DNA from: Linyphia triangularis
Taxonomy: Eukaryota > Arthropoda > Arachnida > Araneae > Linyphiidae
Direction of reading: 5' to 3'
Length of the DNA: 64,000 nt
NCBI GenBank assembly: GCA_963978545.1
Contig: OZ021727.1
Location: 54,634,487 to 54,698,486, forward strand
The notes under the pieces: model-generated
Seen by the model: the letters and a program-made list of their open reading frames with translations, nothing else
What the model was told of the DNA's origin: nothing
Database searches by the model: none
Shown: one piece after another, positions 56,668 through 64,000 of the stretch
Position numbering within the stretch: position 1 is the first letter of the stretch
Layout: each line of letters begins with the position of its first letter
Translations under genes and position numbers: made by a program

Positions 56668-58534
56668 CTGAAAAAGAAAAAAAAAAAAAAAAAAAAAAAA
56701 AAAACAATAATAAATATGTAGTTTTTTAAATACAATGCAATTTATATCGTATCTAATGCACTTCATATATTCATATTCATTTAACGAAATATTTTTTTTT
56801 CTCTAACATATTTTAAACCCAGTATCTTTAAAACCAAAACATATAATTTATAATATTCAACATACTTTTAAAACTACGTTCATTTTTGGGAAAGTACGCA
56901 CTATTGAACAGTCACCAATACATTCTTTAAACTTGATTAATGAAAAAAATAGTTTTTCTGAAATACTTTTTTTGTTAGCCATAACCAATTTGAATTGATT
57001 AATTAAAAAAAAGCAATTTCATATGTATAACTGAAGGTTAAGAATCTATAAGGATAGAGGACGTATTTAATGTCAACCTAATTTTGAATATTACTGTTTT
57101 TATACAAACATTGAAAATTTGAAATATTTTTAAAACAAAATTCCATGAAAAGAACTATAAAAGTTAATTTTATAATTCCATTAGGTTTCCTGCAAAAATT
57201 CAGCATTCATCATTTTCAAATAAAATTTGAAATTCTTAATAAAGTACAAATTGAGTTGCGACCCTAATGAGATATATAAGTTTTCATTTATTTACTAAAT
57301 ATAATAAGAACATTTTTATGCAGATACATTTAATTTCCCGACACCTTTTCAGTTATAAAATAAATTGCGTCTAATTTTAAAATTAAAAAATCATTAAAAT
57401 GTATACTAAAATCCTAATTAAAATATAATATTAGCTAAAATAAGATGCGCATTGCTTGTTATCTGGAATTCCAAATTATACGGTTAAAATTAAGCTGGTA
57501 TCTAATTTTTAAAACAAGAACTTATTTTTTATGTGCTCGATAGTTATTGGGAGTGCTGGCATCGCTTTTGTGTATTATATTTTTGGTGAACAAGAAGCGG
57601 ATTTTTTGGTTCTCATTAGTTTTTAACTTTAACAAATATTATTTGTTTGTTGAATCACGTTATGTTTTACTTTCATCTTGTAAGTGAAATTACTTAATAC
57701 ATAAACTTTAACAATAAAAATGTTCATACTGCATAGCAGTATTTAATGAAATTACAATAACGGTTTATTTAAATATAGCAGGATCAGTATTATGGAACGA
57801 CAGGGTTTTATTAGGTGATGGTATATATTGATTTGACTGGAAAACTGTTATTTCAATGACTGCTTTTAAAGATATGGGCTCATAATATATTTTCTGCGGC
57901 TGAAGAACGTGCGTGTGTAGATTACAAACATCGTTAGTCACTTCTTTAAGTTTTTTTTTTTTTTTTTAATCTTCTATACTATAACCTAACATTTTCTGCA
58001 AATATTGTACAGTTTTTTGTTTTTTATTAAAGTAATGTCATTACTAAGCAATAAATGGGAGTTTAACTTATAATTTCACAGGCGACATTTATAGGATTCG
58101 TATTACTCGCATCATATTTTAGGGAATGTCCAAACGTGATAAATAAGACATTTGTACAATCCAATTGGAAAGTTTCCAGTAAATTATAATTGTTTTGTTT
58201 TAATGGACATTTTAATAATACTTCATTTTCACTTAATGAAATCCATAATTGTGTAAATTAAAAACTATGTCGAATTCTGACAGTTAGTAAACTCTACAGA
58301 AGCTAAAATCATTGACACTTATTTATAATCTCACTATTAAAATGTCACTCAAATGTTCAAATTATATAACAAACCAAATCAATGTATGAAATTGTTATAT
58401 CATTAAACATGAAAAAAGGTTGTCTTACAACATTTTTGATTTTATTTCTTTACTTCCATTATCGAATCAAAGTTTCAGTGCATGCATATCAATATATTTA
58501 GACATAAATATTCAATGTTTCTATCAAAACTAAC
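56668..58534 (-). other. intron of Dscam-like gene
   Basis: This 1.9-kb intron lies between the FNIII and transmembrane exons. It is AT-rich, with a T run at about 57953-57967 and the long T tract abutting the acceptor. Nothing else is recognisable. Confidence 0.65.
56671..56703 (-). repeat. T tract forming the polypyrimidine tract of the transmembrane exon
   Basis: On the minus strand a T run of about 25 nt leads into CTTTTTCAG. It doubles as a homopolymer microsatellite, so its length may vary between individuals. Confidence 0.8.
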
Positions 58535-58828
58535 CTCCCGTTAAAGTCAAAGTCGACGTTACATACTCCACTTCAGTAGGGCCAACACTATTATGAGCAG
58601 TTACCATGATACTGTACCAAGTACTGGGCAGCAAATTTGTTATTTTCGCAAGTTCCTCTTCGGGCTCAATTCGGGACGATAACACATTCCAGTCCAGCTG
58701 TCTCTGTTGTTTGTATTGGATGACGAAAAAGAGAATAGGGCATCCTCCGCTCTTCCAAGCATTCAATCGCAGGATGAATGTTGTGGCATTTCTCGTTATA
58801 AATGAGTGTTCGCTGGCAGCAAGTGGAG
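58535..58828 (-). CDS. Dscam-like exon: last fibronectin type III domain
   Basis: This 294-nt exon encodes 98 residues forming one FNIII domain. The acceptor is a pyrimidine tract ending CCTCCAG and the donor is GGAG|GTTAG; both ends are phase 1. Visible features are an N-glycosylation site (NAT), the motif GGCPILFFVIQY in the B-C strands, a WNVLSS turn, EPEEEL, and the STWYSIMVTAHNSVGPTE segment, which carries the conserved tyrosine and the F-G loop of FNIII folds. GGCPI followed by FVIQY is characteristic of the membrane-proximal FNIII domain of arthropod Dscam. It would sit just outside the membrane. An antisense reading frame also runs through this exon and is ignored. The preceding exon is not found between 58829 and 64000. 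Confidence 0.87.
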
Positions 58829-62505
<3,677 letters not shown>

Positions 62506-62580
62506 TCTCTATATATATAAGGCAAAGCCCTCACTCACTCACTCACTCACTCACTCACTCACTCACTGACTCACTCATCA
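62506..62580 (+). mobile_element. Helitron-like 5' terminus with CACT repeat
   Basis: After an A, the sequence TCTCTATATATATAAGGC begins with TC and a TA-rich head, as at many Helitron 5' ends. It is followed by AAAGCCC and a (CACT)n tract at 62530-62577. The 3' hairpin and CTRR end would lie beyond the window, so the call is tentative. Confidence 0.45.
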
Positions 62581-62589
62581 CTAATTCTC

Positions 62590-64000
62590 CCACTTCCCAC
62601 ATAGTCACAACTCTGAAAATCGGCACAAATATCAACAATGGTAAAAATAGAAAAAGTAAACTATTCCGATCTCGATTAACCCACTTTAAGGGGTCGAAAA
62701 GGGGTTAAACGTTCCAAACGGGGGACATTCGAAAATCCTACTTCCCACATAGTCACAACTCTGAAAATCGGCACAAATATCAACAATGGTAAAAATAGAA
62801 AAAGTAAACTATTCCGATCTCGATTAACACCCTTTAAGGGGTCGAAAAGGGGTCAAACGTTCCAAACGGGGGACATTCGAAAATCCTACTTCCCACATAG
62901 TCACAACTCTGAAAATCGGCACAAATATCAACAATGGTAAAAATAGAAAAAGTAAACTATTCCGATCTCGATTAACACACTTTAAGGGGTCGAAAAGGGG
63001 TCAAACGTTCCAAACGGGGGACATTCGAAAATCCTACTTCCCACATAGTCACAACTCTGAAAATCGGCACAAATATCAACAATGGTAAAAATAGAAAAAG
63101 TAAACTATTCCGATCTCGATTAACACACTATAAGGGGTCGAAAAGGGGTTAAACGTTCCAAACGGGGGACATTCGAAAATCCTACTTCCCACATAGTCAC
63201 AACTCTGAAAATCGGCACAAATATCAACAATGGTAAAAATAGAAAAAGTAAACTATTCCGATCTCGATTAACCCACTTTAAGGGGTCGAAAATGGGTTAA
63301 ACGTTCCAAACGGGGGACATTCGAAAATCCTACTTCCCACATAGTCACAACTCTGAAAATCGGCACAAATATCAACAATGGTAAAAATAGAAAAAGTAAA
63401 CTATTCCGATCTCGATTAACACACTTTAAGGGGTCGAAAAGGGGTCAAACGTTCCAAACGGGGGACATTTGAAAATCCTACTTCCCACATAGTCACAACT
63501 CTGAAAATCGGCACAAATATCAACAATGGTAAAAATAGAAAAAGTAAACTATTCCGATCTCGATTAACACACTTTAAGGGGTCGAAAAGGGGTCAAACAT
63601 TCCAAACGGGGGACATTCGAAAATCCTACTTCCCACATAGTCACAACTCTGAAAATCGGCACAAATATCAACAATGGTAAAAATAGAAAAAGTAAACTAT
63701 TCCGATCTCGATTAACACACTTTAAGGGGTCGAAAAGGGGTCAAACGTTCCAAACGGGGGACATTCGAAAATCCTACTTCCCACATAGTCACAACTCTGA
63801 AAATCGGCACAAATATCAACAATGGTAAAAATAGAAAAAGTAAACTATTCCGATCTCGATTAACACACTATAAGGGGTCGAAAAGGGGTTAAACGTTCCA
63901 AACGGGGGACATTCGAAAATCCTACTTCCCACATAGTCACAACTCTGAAAATCGGCACAAATATCAACAATGGTAAAAATAGAAAAAGTAAACTATTCCG
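62590..64000 (+). repeat. 148-bp tandem repeat array, continues past the window
   Basis: A unit containing CTTCCCACATAGTCACAACT, GAAAATCGGCACAAATATCA and AAGGGGTCGAAAAGGGGT repeats at exactly 148-bp spacing (62593, 62741, 62889, 63037 and so on), about 9.5 copies to the window end. Units differ at a few positions only (CACACTTTAAGG or CACACTATAAGG; GGTCAAACG or GGTTAAACG). It directly follows the Helitron-like head, so it may be an internal minisatellite of that element. Confidence 0.95.

Larger units (their letters stand above)
10516..58828 (-). other. Dscam-like receptor gene, 3' half (gene span)
   Basis: This is the span of seven minus-strand exons that join with matching splice phases (1,1,0,1,2,1, then stop) into 358 codons plus stop. 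They encode a final fibronectin-III domain, one membrane helix and a cytoplasmic tail of roughly 220 residues. Proteins of the Dscam family are homophilic cell-surface receptors used in neuronal wiring and, in arthropods, in immunity. The FNIII signature GGCPI..FVIQY, the domain order and the acidic, tyrosine-containing tail fit that family. The extracellular Ig and earlier FNIII exons are not in the window. Chelicerates carry several Dscam paralogues, so I do not assign a gene symbol. The exon chain is inferred from splice sites and reading frame only; no transcript was available. Confidence 0.8.

Overview
The window looks like an AT-rich animal genome. The intron-rich Dscam-type receptor and the repeat complement (Ty3/Gypsy, piggyBac, tRNA-derived SINEs, a Helitron-like end, long satellites) point to an arthropod, and I infer a chelicerate, probably a spider. 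There is no bacterial-style gene organisation, no CRISPR and no rRNA. Two tRNA-like boxes per SINE are present, but no stand-alone tRNA gene was found.

One host gene accounts for most of the window. It is the 3' half of a Dscam-like cell-adhesion receptor on the minus strand. Seven exons can be linked with compatible splice phases: the last fibronectin-III domain (58535-58828), a transmembrane exon (56497-56667), and five cytoplasmic exons (23315-23553, 22957-23017, 20130-20250, 16405-16541, and a terminal exon with its stop codon at 10967-10969). Together they give one open frame of 358 codons plus stop. The upstream Ig and FNIII exons must lie beyond 64000. The intron after the transmembrane exon is about 32.9 kb and holds most of the mobile DNA.

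Inside that intron lie: (i) a satellite of 91-bp units at 26215-28293 and an inverted relative of it at 48600-50900; (ii) a complete Ty3/Gypsy retrotransposon at 30314-39165, in the same transcriptional sense as the host gene, with two 663-bp LTRs that look identical and a GGGAC target duplication; (iii) several tRNA-derived SINEs, one with a perfect 14-bp target duplication; (iv) a piggyBac-like fragment at 28.7 kb; and (v) a diverged tandem duplication at 44.3-47.3 kb. The Gypsy element carries a textbook -1 frameshift heptamer between gag and pol, and a separate frame break at an A10 run between reverse transcriptase and RNase H.

The left end (1-1120) carries a decayed piggyBac transposase fragment and an unidentified open frame running off the edge. 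The right end (62506-64000) begins with a Helitron-like 5' terminus followed by at least 9.5 copies of a 148-bp tandem repeat that continues past the window. A pure AAAT microsatellite of about 250 bp sits at 59761-60014. The remaining sequence is AT-rich intron or intergenic DNA in which I see no genes.
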